A stretch of DNA of 64,000 bases from assembly GCF_020097815.1 (NCBI RefSeq), contig NZ_CP083663.1, positions 434,001 through 498,000 of the forward strand. The letters are read 5' to 3'. Below, one piece after another: positions 8,469 to 15,980 of the stretch. Source of the DNA: Haloprofundus salinisoli (GTDB lineage Archaea; Halobacteriota; Halobacteria; Halobacteriales; Haloferacaceae). The translations under genes were made by a program, and so were the position numbers. Position 1 is the stretch's first letter, and the number at the start of each line of letters is the position of its first letter. The notes below the pieces were generated by a model. That model saw only the letters and a program-made list of their open reading frames with translations, did no database searches and was not told the origin of the DNA.

Positions 8469-9437
8469 ATGAAGGCAGTCGTCCTTGCCGGAGGCTACGC
8501 CACACGACTTTGGCCGATTACCAAGCAACGCCCGAAGATGTTCCTCCCGGTGGGGGAGTCGACAGTCATCGACACGATATTCGCCGACCTCGAAGCCGAC
8601 GACCGAATCTCCGAGGTGTTCGTGAGCACGAACGAGTACTTCGCCGACGAGTTCGAGGCGCACCTCGCCGACTCCGAGTTCGAGAAACCGACGCTGTCGG
8701 TCGAGGAGACCAGGGCCGAGGACGAGAAGTTCGGCGTCGTCGGTGCGCTCGCGGAGTTAGTCGAGCGCGAAGGCGTCGAGGAGGACCTGGTCGTCATCGC
8801 CGGCGACAACCTCATCAGTTTCGACGTCGCCGAGTTCGTCGACTTCTTCGAGGAGAAGGAGTCGCCGATTCTGGCCGCCTACGACGTCGGGTCGCGCGAG
8901 CGCGCGAAGTCGTACGGTCTCGTCCGTCTCGACGGCGACCAGGTCGTCGAGTTCCAGGAGAAGCCCGAAGACCCCAAGAGCACGCTCGTCTCCATCGCCT
9001 GCTACGCGTTCCCCGCCGAGACGCTGCCGAAACTCGACGAGTATCTCGAATCCGACAACAACCCCGACGAACCCGGCTGGTTCCTCCAGTGGCTGCAGTC
9101 GCGCGACTCCGTCTACGCGTTCAGTTTCGACGAAGCCTGGTACGACATCGGGACGCCCGAGAGCTACCTCGAAGCCGTCGCGTGGAAACTCGGCGGCGAG
9201 AACTTCGTTCACGAGGACGCGACGGTCGAGAACAGCGAACTCGGCGAGAACGTGCAGGTGCTGGCCGGAGCCGAGGTCCGCGACTCGGCGCTCGAACGTT
9301 CCGTCGTCTTCTCGGACGCGACGGTCCGCGACTCGACGCTACGCGATACGATCACCGACCAGGAGACTCGTATCGAGGGTCTGCAGTTGACCGAGACGCT
9401 CGTCGGCGAGCACTCGAAACTGGTCGGCGAGGAGTGA
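8469..9437 (+). CDS. Sugar-1-phosphate nucleotidyltransferase
   Basis: Predicted enzyme that activates a sugar-1-phosphate with NTP to make an NDP-sugar and diphosphate, feeding glycan or surface polysaccharide synthesis. The nucleotide-binding N-terminus is textbook: KAVVLAGGYATRLWPIT, then KPMFLP-like (RPKMFLPVG). A metal-binding Asp lies in VIAGDNL. The last 60 residues (HEDATVENSELGENV onward) resemble left-handed beta-helix repeats. Length 322 residues. Another in-frame ATG at 8445 would add MAGIDCSL; I prefer 8469 because homologues begin at MKAVVLAGG. N-glycosylation of the surface glycoprotein in this window would need such NDP-sugars, but no direct link is visible. Confidence 0.88.
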   Translation: MKAVVLAGGYATRLWPITKQRPKMFLPVGESTVIDTIFADLEADDRISEVFVSTNEYFADEFEAHLADSEFEKPTLSVEETRAEDEKFGVVGALAELVEREGVEEDLVVIAGDNLISFDVAEFVDFFEEKESPILAAYDVGSRERAKSYGLVRLDGDQVVEFQEKPEDPKSTLVSIACYAFPAETLPKLDEYLESDNNPDEPGWFLQWLQSRDSVYAFSFDEAWYDIGTPESYLEAVAWKLGGENFVHEDATVENSELGENVQVLAGAEVRDSALERSVVFSDATVRDSTLRDTITDQETRIEGLQLTETLVGEHSKLVGEE

Positions 9438-9457
9438 CGAGGATCCCGCTCGGGTAG

Positions 9458-9468
9458 TCTCTTTTTCC
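9458..9468 (+). terminator. T-rich terminator after the nucleotidyltransferase gene
   Basis: The sequence CTCTTTTTCC about 25 bases after the stop codon is the type of T-run at which archaeal polymerase stops. It lies in the short gap between two convergent genes. Confidence 0.45.
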
Positions 9469-9505
9469 TCACCGACTGCCCGTTCACTCGCCCGCAGACG
9501 AGCCG

Positions 9506-10222
9506 CTACCTCTCCCCGAGTCGCGCCTCAGTCACCCGAATCCGTCCTCGGGTCCCCTCCCACTCCGTCTCGTACTCCAACTCGATGGGCCGGGACATGT
9601 GCGGTCCGTCGGTCACCAGCGTCTCGAACTCGCCGCCTTCGCCGAGGATGTGCACGCCGTACTCCTCGTTGAGTTCCTCCAACTCCGCGAGCGCGTCGGC
9701 GTCGAACGCGCGGCCCACCCACGACTCGTCGAGGCCGTGCGCGGCGACTTGGACGATGGTGATCTCGAAGCCGGCGTCGAGCATCGCGTCGGCGAGTTCG
9801 CGCGGATTCTCCTGCCACAGCGGCGCGAACAGATCGATGCCGAGGCGGTCGCACATCTGTTGAATCCGGTTCGTCTGGAACTCGCTTTCCACTGCGCCTG
9901 CGGTGACGCCCGCCAAATCGAGTTCGCCCCGTAGCTCGCGCAGTGCGGCTTCCATCGGTTCGAGCTCGGCGTCACCCTGTTCGCCGGAGTCGGTCGCCGA
10001 ATCGGCCTCGAAGGAGTCGGGTTCGACTTCGACGAGTTCGATGCCGACGCTCTCGGCGGCGAGTCGCGCCAGTCGCGTCTCGGGGACGTGATACATGTAC
10101 GAGTCGCCCTCGGGGTGGACGGTGAGCAGTCGGCTCACGTTCAGTCCGTCTTCGAGCGCCCGGTAGAGCGCCCACGAGGAGTCTTTGCCGCCCGAAAAGA
10201 GGCTCACCCAGTCGTCGGTCAT
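9506..10222 (-). CDS. Dph6-like ATP-binding protein (diphthine-ammonia ligase family)
   Basis: A 238-residue PP-loop ATPase. The adenylation motif SGGKDSSWALYRAL is at residues 9-22, and the family-typical segment DLFAPLWQENPRELADAML follows. Members amidate diphthine on translation elongation factor 2 to complete diphthamide. The diphthine synthase gene dphB lies elsewhere in this window (49971-50777). The start MTDDWVSLF was chosen over upstream codons, which are arginine-rich and out of keeping with the acidic protein. A regulator-like winged-helix gene lies just upstream on the same strand. Confidence 0.85.
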   Translation of the reverse strand: MTDDWVSLFSGGKDSSWALYRALEDGLNVSRLLTVHPEGDSYMYHVPETRLARLAAESVGIELVEVEPDSFEADSATDSGEQGDAELEPMEAALRELRGELDLAGVTAGAVESEFQTNRIQQMCDRLGIDLFAPLWQENPRELADAMLDAGFEITIVQVAAHGLDESWVGRAFDADALAELEELNEEYGVHILGEGGEFETLVTDGPHMSRPIELEYETEWEGTRGRIRVTEARLGER

Positions 10223-10299
10223 TGGAAACGGTAGTGACGAACGGGGTTTACGCGCTACGATTCGGCGCTCTCGTCGGGTTCTCGAACACCTCCTCCGCG

Positions 10300-10566
10300 T
10301 CAGTACGCGTCGCGCTCCGTTTCGAGCGACTGCCACCAGAGGTGGCCTCGCTCTCGTACCTCCATATGTTCGAGCACACCCGTCTCGGTCAACGCTTCGA
10401 GCCGTTCGTACATCGCCCAGAGCGGCACGCCGAACCGCTCTGCGAGGTAGCCCGTGTTGACGACCGGTTGCGGCGCGCACCGAATCACTTCGACGATGTC
10501 GCTCGTGGGGATTTCGGCCTCGGAGACGCAGTCGGGTACCGAATCGGGGTCGTCGTTCGCGTCCAT
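10300..10566 (-). CDS. Small winged-helix DNA-binding protein
   Basis: An 88-residue acidic protein with a helix-turn-helix core: SDIVEVIRCAPQPVVNTGYL, then AERFGVPLWAMYERLEALTETG as recognition helix and wing. No ligand domain is present. I start it at MDANDDPDSV (10566); a longer reading would include a low-complexity stretch without protein character. It precedes the Dph6-like gene by 77 bases on the same strand, so the two may be co-transcribed. Targets unknown. Confidence 0.75.
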   Translation of the reverse strand: MDANDDPDSVPDCVSEAEIPTSDIVEVIRCAPQPVVNTGYLAERFGVPLWAMYERLEALTETGVLEHMEVRERGHLWWQSLETERDAY

Positions 10567-10690
10567 AGTCGGTGTACTCGCTTTGGGGTCAAATGGGTAT
10601 AGCGAGGTGAGGGGGAGAGTGTTCAGAACCAGACTATTCCCGTCGACCGGGGAGTTGGCCCGCCGCCGCGACATCCCGCCTGAGCGAGTC

Positions 10691-11017
10691 TCACCGGTAC
10701 TCCTCCCGTGGCGGGGAGAACACGTCGATAACGGTGCCGGATTCGAGAACTCCGTAGCTGTGCTCGACCCCTCCCGGTATCGAGTAGCTGTCGCCGGTTT
10801 CGAGAATCTCGTCGCGGTCACCGAACCGAAGACGGTAGCGACCCGAGACGACGTAGCCGCTCTGCTCGCTTTCGTGACTGTGAGGCGGCACGTCGTTTCC
10901 CTTCTCGAAATGCATCTTCGTCACCATCGACTCCTCGCCGACCGCGAGTACGTCGAAGTTGACGCCCTGAAACTCGTTTTGTTCGGCATCTGCTGCCTTG
11001 ACTATCGACCCGTCCAT
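10691..11017 (-). CDS. Cupin-domain protein
   Basis: A 108-residue single-domain cupin. Metal-binding motif 1 is seen as PPHSHESEQSGYVVSG (two His and a Glu) and motif 2 as PGGVEHSYG. Such small cupins are often sugar or small-molecule binding proteins or isomerases; the substrate cannot be told. The promoter is unusual: two perfect inverted repeats and a TATA box sit in the 32 bases upstream of the start, a layout expected for tight repressor control. It stands alone on the minus strand. Confidence 0.85.
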   Translation of the reverse strand: MDGSIVKAADAEQNEFQGVNFDVLAVGEESMVTKMHFEKGNDVPPHSHESEQSGYVVSGRYRLRFGDRDEILETGDSYSIPGGVEHSYGVLESGTVIDVFSPPREEYR

Positions 11018-11042
11018 ACGTTTAATCTAAACGAATGTTCGT
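11018..11042. promoter_or_regulatory. Overlapping palindromic operator upstream of the cupin gene
   Basis: Two perfect inverted repeats share bases: CGTTTA-N3-TAAACG (11018-11032) and AACGAA-N2-TTCGTT (11029-11042). They start at the base next to the cupin start codon and run up to the TATA box. In a leaderless archaeal promoter this is where a repressor such as a TetR-type protein would block initiation. The palindromes are seen directly; the repressor is inference. Confidence 0.55.
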
Positions 11043-11050
11043 TATATAAG
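11041..11050 (-). promoter_or_regulatory. TATA box of the cupin gene
   Basis: GCTTATATAA on the minus strand, centred about 28 bases before the ATG at 11017, consistent with leaderless transcription. Confidence 0.6.
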
Positions 11051-11331
11051 CGTGTCTGCTGGGCCTGCATCCGATTTTCCGTCAGAGATGTCGTTTTGCG
11101 CTACTCGACTGAATCTGTCGGTCGAATCGGCCCGAACGGTCGACCACGACGATTCACCTACTGAGCGGACGATCCCACGATCTCAGAGAATAGGAGATAA
11201 GGCGGGCCTTTATTCATCGTATACTGAGCGGATGGTTTGAAAATAGCCCGCCCTCTGAAACCGAATTCGGGCGACACGTGATTGCGTATCGCGCGAAAGG
11301 GTTTATCGAATCGGGTCGATTCGCCGAGCGC
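11043..11331. other. Intergenic region between cupin promoter and PP-loop gene 1
   Basis: I see no gene here. It holds the cupin TATA box at its left end and, near its right end, an inverted repeat that may end transcription of the PP-loop gene. Base composition dips below the local average around 11160-11260. Confidence 0.5.
11307..11323 (-). terminator. Inverted repeat downstream of PP-loop gene 1
   Basis: A perfect hairpin CGAATCG-GGT-CGATTCG lies 9-25 bases after the minus-strand stop, followed on that strand by ATAAACCCTTT. It is a plausible but weak terminator. Confidence 0.4.
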
Positions 11332-12285
11332 TCACATGTATCCCAGGTCGCGCAACCGGCCCATGATGTTCTCTTTGTCCTGTGCGCGGCCCTCTCGCTC
11401 AGTCGTTCCGTCCAAATCCTGCATCCACGCCGGGCGCTCGTCGGACTTCGCAGAGCCCGACTCGGTGCCGAGTGAGCGGAAGCCCTCGAAGTACTTCGGC
11501 GAGACGGGGAGGTCCTCGGCGGCCAGGCCCTCGGGCAAATCCTCGCGCGACTCGGGGACGTGTCCGGCCGGGTAGCCCTCGACGGTGTCGGGGACCACGA
11601 ACTGCCAGAAGGCGTCCCAGACGTCGCCTTCGTCGAACTGAAGGATGGTGTGGATGCGGTCGTGCGGCGGGTACTTCTCGGAGTCGTGCCGCGGGCTGAA
11701 GAACGTCTCGTCGGCGCGGGACTCCTGTTCGTCCCAGCGGACGCCCGAGAAGATGCCGTCGAATCCGTACTCGGTGAGCGTCTCGTTCAGCGCGACGGTT
11801 TTCAGCAGGTGGTTGCCGACGAACGTGTCGGCGTCGAGGACGAGCGTCTCGTCGTCGTACTCCAGTCGAGTGAGCTCCTTCTGCGTCGCTTCGCTGAGTT
11901 CGCTCACGGTGAACTCGTCGCCGGGCTCCGCGCCGAGGCGGGCGAACTCCTCGTTGCGCGCGACGACGAGTTCGAGGTCCCACTCGTCGACCCAGCGGTC
12001 GACGAACGCGGTCACTTCGGGGAAGTGCTCGAAGTGGTCGATGAAGACGACCGGCGGTACGTCGCGGCCGTTCTCGCGGGCGACCTCCATCACGACGTAG
12101 AGGACGAGCGTCGAGTCCTTCCCGCCGGTCCACATCACCGCCGGGTTGCGGTACTGTTCGAGCGCCGTCGCGGTCAGCTCGGCGGCCTTCTCGACCTTGT
12201 CGGCGAGCGACGGGTAGTCGGCGGCGGTCTGGGAGGCTCCGGCGTCGTAATCCACGTCGATGTACTCGGGGAACTGCTCGGTCAT
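11332..12285 (-). CDS. PP-loop (PAPS reductase-like) protein, paralogue 1
   Basis: A 317-residue member of the adenine-nucleotide alpha-hydrolase family that includes PAPS/APS reductases, CysD and tRNA-modifying PP-loop ATPases. The nucleotide-binding loop is WTGGKDSTLVLY. A second conserved block, FSGVRWDEQESRADETFFSPR, is shared with paralogue 2 and resembles the GxRxxE(S/A)xxR region of PAPS reductases. It lacks the C-terminal catalytic cysteine signature of canonical PAPS reductase; the tail instead is RAQDKENIMGRLRDLGYM, almost identical in both copies. Start at MTEQFPEY; an ATG 12 bases earlier (12297) is possible. Function is therefore open: sulfur assimilation, tRNA thiolation or another adenylation. 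Confidence 0.83.
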   Translation of the reverse strand: MTEQFPEYIDVDYDAGASQTAADYPSLADKVEKAAELTATALEQYRNPAVMWTGGKDSTLVLYVVMEVARENGRDVPPVVFIDHFEHFPEVTAFVDRWVDEWDLELVVARNEEFARLGAEPGDEFTVSELSEATQKELTRLEYDDETLVLDADTFVGNHLLKTVALNETLTEYGFDGIFSGVRWDEQESRADETFFSPRHDSEKYPPHDRIHTILQFDEGDVWDAFWQFVVPDTVEGYPAGHVPESREDLPEGLAAEDLPVSPKYFEGFRSLGTESGSAKSDERPAWMQDLDGTTEREGRAQDKENIMGRLRDLGYM

Positions 12286-12471
12286 CGACCGATACATCCA
12301 CTGCCGAGACCATCTACCTTTCCGCGGCTACTGGCTGGCATAGAACACGGTCGAGCCGGCGATTTCGTTCGACGCCGCTGTCGCTCGTTCGTCGGCGAAA
12401 TCGGAAGAAAGCGATGCGTCGGCCGGGCCGTCTCGACACCGAGACGGGTCAGCGGCAGTAACCTGCCGACT

Positions 12472-13443
12472 TCACATGTAGCCGAGGTCGCGCAGGCGCT
12501 CCATCAGGTCCTCTTTGTCCTGGGCGCGGCCCGCGCGCTCGGTCGTGTTGTCGAGGTCCTGCAGCCACGCGGGCGTGGACTCCGTCTTGTCGGTGGAGAC
12601 CTCGCTACCCAGCGAGCGGAAGCCCTCGAAGTACTTCGGCGACACCGGGATATCCTCGTGAGTGAGACCGTTCGGCAGGTCGTCGTAATCCTGCGGGACG
12701 TACCCTTCGTCGGGGAACTCGTCGACGCTTTCGGGCACGACGAAGTGCCAGAACGCCTCCCAGACGTCGGCCTCGTCGAACTGGAGAATCGGTTGAATAC
12801 GGTCGTGCGGCGGGTAGATCTCCGGGTCGTGACGCGGCGAGAAGAACGTCTCGTCGGCGCGGGCCTCCTGTTCGTCCCAGCGAATGCCGGAGATGATGCC
12901 GTCGATGTCCTCGGATTCGAGGGTGTCGTTCAGCGCGACGGTCTTCAGCAGGTGGTTGCCGACGTACGTGTCGAGCAGGAACGGGAACGTGTCCTCTTCG
13001 TACTCGAGGATGTTCCGGACGTGGTGCTGGTTGTGTTCGGAGAGCTCCGAGACCGGAATGTCGTCGCCGGGGGTCAGCCCGTGTTCGTCGACGTAGTCGC
13101 CGACGTCGGTGTTGCGAGCGTACTTCACGTCGAGGTCCCACTCGTCGGCCCAGCGCTCGACGAAGTCGAACAGGTCGTCGAAATGCTGGTAGTGGTCGAT
13201 GAACACCGCAGGCGGCTTTTCGAGGTCGTAGCGCTCGGCGACCTCGTTGACGAAGTACAGCGTCAGCGTCGAGTCCTTCCCCCCGGTCCACATCACGGCG
13301 GGGTTCTCGTACTCTTCGAGGCCGGTTTTCGTCACCTCGATGGCTTTCTCTATCTTGTGCTGGATGCTCGGATAGTCCTCAGCGGTCTCACCCTCACCGT
13401 CGGTGTACTCTACGTCGAGATAGTCTGGGAAGCCTTCGGGCAT
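12472..13443 (-). CDS. PP-loop (PAPS reductase-like) protein, paralogue 2
   Basis: A 323-residue paralogue of the next gene downstream; the two align over their whole length, with the same WTGGKDST loop, GNHLLKTVALN block, RWDEQEARADETFFSPR block, VSPKYFEGFRSLG block and RLRDLGYM end. They form a tandem pair 186 bases apart. I start it at MPEGFPDYL (13443), matching the MTEQFPEY start of the paralogue; the longer in-frame extension is basic and looks non-coding. An inverted repeat ATCTC-N5-GAGAT (13442-13456) spans this start codon. Retention of two diverged copies side by side suggests a heteromer or distinct substrates; this is inference. Confidence 0.83.
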   Translation of the reverse strand: MPEGFPDYLDVEYTDGEGETAEDYPSIQHKIEKAIEVTKTGLEEYENPAVMWTGGKDSTLTLYFVNEVAERYDLEKPPAVFIDHYQHFDDLFDFVERWADEWDLDVKYARNTDVGDYVDEHGLTPGDDIPVSELSEHNQHHVRNILEYEEDTFPFLLDTYVGNHLLKTVALNDTLESEDIDGIISGIRWDEQEARADETFFSPRHDPEIYPPHDRIQPILQFDEADVWEAFWHFVVPESVDEFPDEGYVPQDYDDLPNGLTHEDIPVSPKYFEGFRSLGSEVSTDKTESTPAWLQDLDNTTERAGRAQDKEDLMERLRDLGYM

Positions 13444-13618
13444 CTCGTAATGAGATATAATTACTGGAGTAAAGTGTCTTATGGCTCTTCGCAATCTGTG
13501 CGTTGGCATGCGTGCGAATCACACGCTCTATCCATCGAACGCGTCGAACGCACCGGACGTGTCGAAGGCCGCGTAACCGCTCGTTCGGATTCGGTCTGCC
13601 GGGAGAAACTGTCGCCGT

Positions 13619-14185
13619 TCAGTTGATGAACTTGTTGTCGCGCCAGTTGATGCCGTTTCCGTTCGAGCTGTTCTGCTGGGGGTTCTCGACGACTTCGACG
13701 CTCGCCGGGCGAACGTCGCCTTCGACGATGCGGGTCGCGCGCAGGTCGCCTTCCTCCTCCGTGATTGCGGTGAGCGTTCCTTTCTCGGCGAGCTTCGCGA
13801 TCTCGCACAACACCTGAAACATCGGGAACTGCAGCGCCGTGTTCTGCAGTACCGTCTCTCGGTCGCCCTTGAAGCAGGCGAACTCGACGAGTTCGGAGGG
13901 AATCTCCTCCTCCTCGTCCTGGGCCCACTGCGGGCCGCCGGCGCGCGGTGGTTCCTCTTCGTACACGCGCGTCTCCGTGACGCTCGCCTTGAGCTGTGCC
14001 GTCGGCGTGTACTTACTCAGGCTCTCGTCGTCGGAGATGGCTTTGATGATGAGGGTGTTGTTTCGTCGTGTGATGTCGATGTCGGCGACCTCCGCCGGCA
14101 GGTCGGGATTCTCGTCGAAGTAATCCTCGACATCTTCGAGTGGCAGTTCGAGCGTCGAATGGAGTCGATATACGCGGCCTGACAT
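13619..14185 (-). CDS. Conserved haloarchaeal protein, function unknown
   Basis: A 188-residue acidic, soluble protein starting MSGRVYRLHSTLELPLEDVE, with a beta-rich look, an Asp/Glu linker near residue 90 and a poly-Asn/Gly patch near the C-terminus. I believe it belongs to a haloarchaeal family of unknown function (possibly DUF7110), but cannot verify this. It lies upstream of the PP-loop pair on the same strand, 175 bases away, so a shared role is possible. Its promoter carries an inverted repeat between TATA box and start site. Confidence 0.75.
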   Translation of the reverse strand: MSGRVYRLHSTLELPLEDVEDYFDENPDLPAEVADIDITRRNNTLIIKAISDDESLSKYTPTAQLKASVTETRVYEEEPPRAGGPQWAQDEEEEIPSELVEFACFKGDRETVLQNTALQFPMFQVLCEIAKLAEKGTLTAITEEEGDLRATRIVEGDVRPASVEVVENPQQNSSNGNGINWRDNKFIN

Positions 14186-14249
14186 TTTCTTGTGCTTCTG
14201 ATGGGGGTGGGTCGGTACTGCGCGATACTGCGCAAATGCCGGTACGCGT

Positions 14250-14278
14250 GTCCACTAGGGGCGGTGGACATATAGTGG
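14250..14278 (-). promoter_or_regulatory. TATA box with inverted repeat at the start site
   Basis: CCACTATATG (minus strand, 14269-14278) is a good TATA box for the gene starting at 14185. The perfect inverted repeat GTCCAC-N8-GTGGAC (14250-14269) fills the space between TATA and the expected transcription start near 14247. The resulting leader of about 60 bases contains a direct repeat TACTGCGC-N2-TACTGCGC (14216-14233). The layout suggests repression and a structured leader. Confidence 0.45.
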
Positions 14279-14315
14279 CTACCCTTCAATTCTCGGGAGA
14301 AAACACACGAAGAAA

Positions 14316-14660
14316 TTACGACGAGTCGAGTGTCGCTTCGAGTTCGCCGCGTTCGTCGAGTTCGGCGAGGATGTCGCTTCCGCCCACGAACTCACCGTTC
14401 ACGTACGTCTGCGGAATCGTCTCCCATCCGCTGTGCTCCGACAGCGCGGCGCGGTACTGGTCGAGTGCGGGGAGCACGTCGACCGTCTCGAACCCCTCGC
14501 GGTGCTGACCGATGAGTTCGACCGCTCGCATCGAGTAGCCGCACTGCGGCATCAGGCGGTTCCCCTTCATGAACAGCACGACGTCGTTCTCCGCGATGAT
14601 CTCGTCGACTCGCTCTTGGACCTCGTCGGCGTCGAGGCCGCTTTCCGGTTGGAACGTCAT
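14316..14660 (-). CDS. Monothiol glutaredoxin-type protein
   Basis: A 114-residue thioredoxin-fold protein. The core VVLFMKGNRLMPQCGYS carries a CGYS active site, close to the CGFS of monothiol (Grx4-type) glutaredoxins, and the glutathione/cis-Pro segment IPQTYVNGEFVGGSDI is intact. Monothiol glutaredoxins bind and deliver iron-sulfur clusters rather than reduce disulfides. An N-terminal helix of about 25 residues precedes the domain. It stands alone with about 300 non-coding bases upstream. Confidence 0.87.
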   Translation of the reverse strand: MTFQPESGLDADEVQERVDEIIAENDVVLFMKGNRLMPQCGYSMRAVELIGQHREGFETVDVLPALDQYRAALSEHSGWETIPQTYVNGEFVGGSDILAELDERGELEATLDSS

Positions 14661-14955
14661 GCGAAGGGGTATGACACCCCGACAGATAGGGGTTCCGCCC
14701 CGCGCGGTGGAACGATCGGTCCCTTCGCAGGTAGCGACGACCTGCCGCTCTCACGAACTACGACTCACGGGCGGTGCGAAGCTTCAACTGCGAACACGGG
14801 GCCACCTTCCCGCGTGTCGTGACCACCGACCGCGGGCGGCTCGAGGGTGCGCGGCCACCCGCTCGCGGAGATGAATTCGATACCGGTTCGGCCGCCTGTT
14901 CGCCGCGCGAGAGGTCACTGGCCCGTCTGTTACTCGGGGTCGGTGGCGCTGCCGG

Positions 14956-15336
14956 TCAATCGAGATACGTCGTCTCGGTCTGCGTCAACTCGTCGTCGAC
15001 GTCGCCGGTGTTTCTCGTCGCCGCCGGTTCGAAGAGCAGAATCTCCGCTTCCGCGTCGGCGACGGGCCGATGTTCGACCCCTGCCGGCACGACGAGCAGT
15101 TCGCCCGACTGGAGCGTCACAGCTTCGGCGTCACGGAACTCGATACGGAGTTCCCCCGAGCTGACGAAGAACAGTTCGTCGGCGTCGTCGTGGCTGTGCC
15201 AGACGAACTCACCTTCGACTTTGGCGAGTTTCACCGCCTGACCGTTCAGTTCGGCGGCGACGCGCGGAGACCACTGCTCGTCGAACGAGTCGAACGCCTC
15301 TGCGAGCGAAACTTTCGCTGGCGGCAGCGCGCTCAC
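14956..15336 (-). CDS. Cupin-domain protein downstream of gfcR
   Basis: A 126-residue cupin. Motif 1 reads FVWHSHDDADELFFVSSG and motif 2 VPAGVEHRP, so the usual His/Glu metal ligands are present. The GTG start at 15336 overlaps the gfcR stop in a GTGA sequence, so it is translationally coupled and part of the gdh-gfcR transcript. A role in sugar metabolism or in sensing is likely from context, but the substrate is unknown. The sequence upstream of GTG in this frame belongs to gfcR and does not look like protein. Confidence 0.85.
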   Translation of the reverse strand: MSALPPAKVSLAEAFDSFDEQWSPRVAAELNGQAVKLAKVEGEFVWHSHDDADELFFVSSGELRIEFRDAEAVTLQSGELLVVPAGVEHRPVADAEAEILLFEPAATRNTGDVDDELTQTETTYLD

Positions 15337-15980
15337 TCCTCGCCGACGCGGACGACGTTGATGAGCGAGTACACCGGGACGCCGTCTATCTCCTCGATGC
15401 CCTGCTTGTCGACGATGACGACGGCGGCCTCGACGGTCCCGCCGTGGTCGTGGACGGCTTCGATGGTTTGGCGCATCGTCGTGCCGCTCGTGATGGTGTC
15501 GTCGACGACGTAGCAGCTGCGGTCGCGAATCTGCGCGAAGTTCCGGGAGAAACTGCCGCCGAGGTCCTCGATGTCGCCCTCCTCCCACTGGTGTTTCGCG
15601 GGGGCGAACGTTCCGAGGTCGGTGTCGAGTTCGCGGGCGACCACCGTCGCCAGCGGTGCACCGGCTTTCTCGATACCAATGGTGAGGTCGACGTCATCGC
15701 CCTCCTTTCCGAGCAGGTCGGCCATCGCCCACGCCACGTAACTGAGACGAGCGCTGTCGCGGCCGACGGTGTTCCAGTCGACGTGGATGTCGTCGGGCCC
15801 GGTGCCGCCGGAGGGAGCGGTGCTCGTCGTCTCGGGTTCGGAACTCGTCGCGCCGCTGCGCTCGACGAGCCAGCTCGCCGTCTCGCGGGAGACGTTCAGT
15901 TCGTCGGCGATCTCGCCCTTCGAGAGGCCGCGTTCTGCCAACTCCGCCGCACTGGAGATGAGGTCATCGACGTTCTTCAT
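15333..15980 (-). CDS. gfcR: GfcR-type transcriptional regulator of glucose catabolism (PRTase-like)
   Basis: A 215-residue fusion of an N-terminal helix-turn-helix (AAELAERGLSKGEIADELNVS with ETASWLV) and a phosphoribosyltransferase-like domain containing the PRPP motif CYVVDDTITSGTTM. Proteins of this design were once called PyrE-like; in Haloferax volcanii GfcR activates genes of the semiphosphorylative Entner-Doudoroff pathway (established knowledge). Its start lies inside the end of the glucose dehydrogenase gene (17-base overlap), so regulator and enzyme are coupled. Assignment rests on domain order plus this context. Confidence 0.88.
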   Translation of the reverse strand: MKNVDDLISSAAELAERGLSKGEIADELNVSRETASWLVERSGATSSEPETTSTAPSGGTGPDDIHVDWNTVGRDSARLSYVAWAMADLLGKEGDDVDLTIGIEKAGAPLATVVARELDTDLGTFAPAKHQWEEGDIEDLGGSFSRNFAQIRDRSCYVVDDTITSGTTMRQTIEAVHDHGGTVEAAVVIVDKQGIEEIDGVPVYSLINVVRVGEE

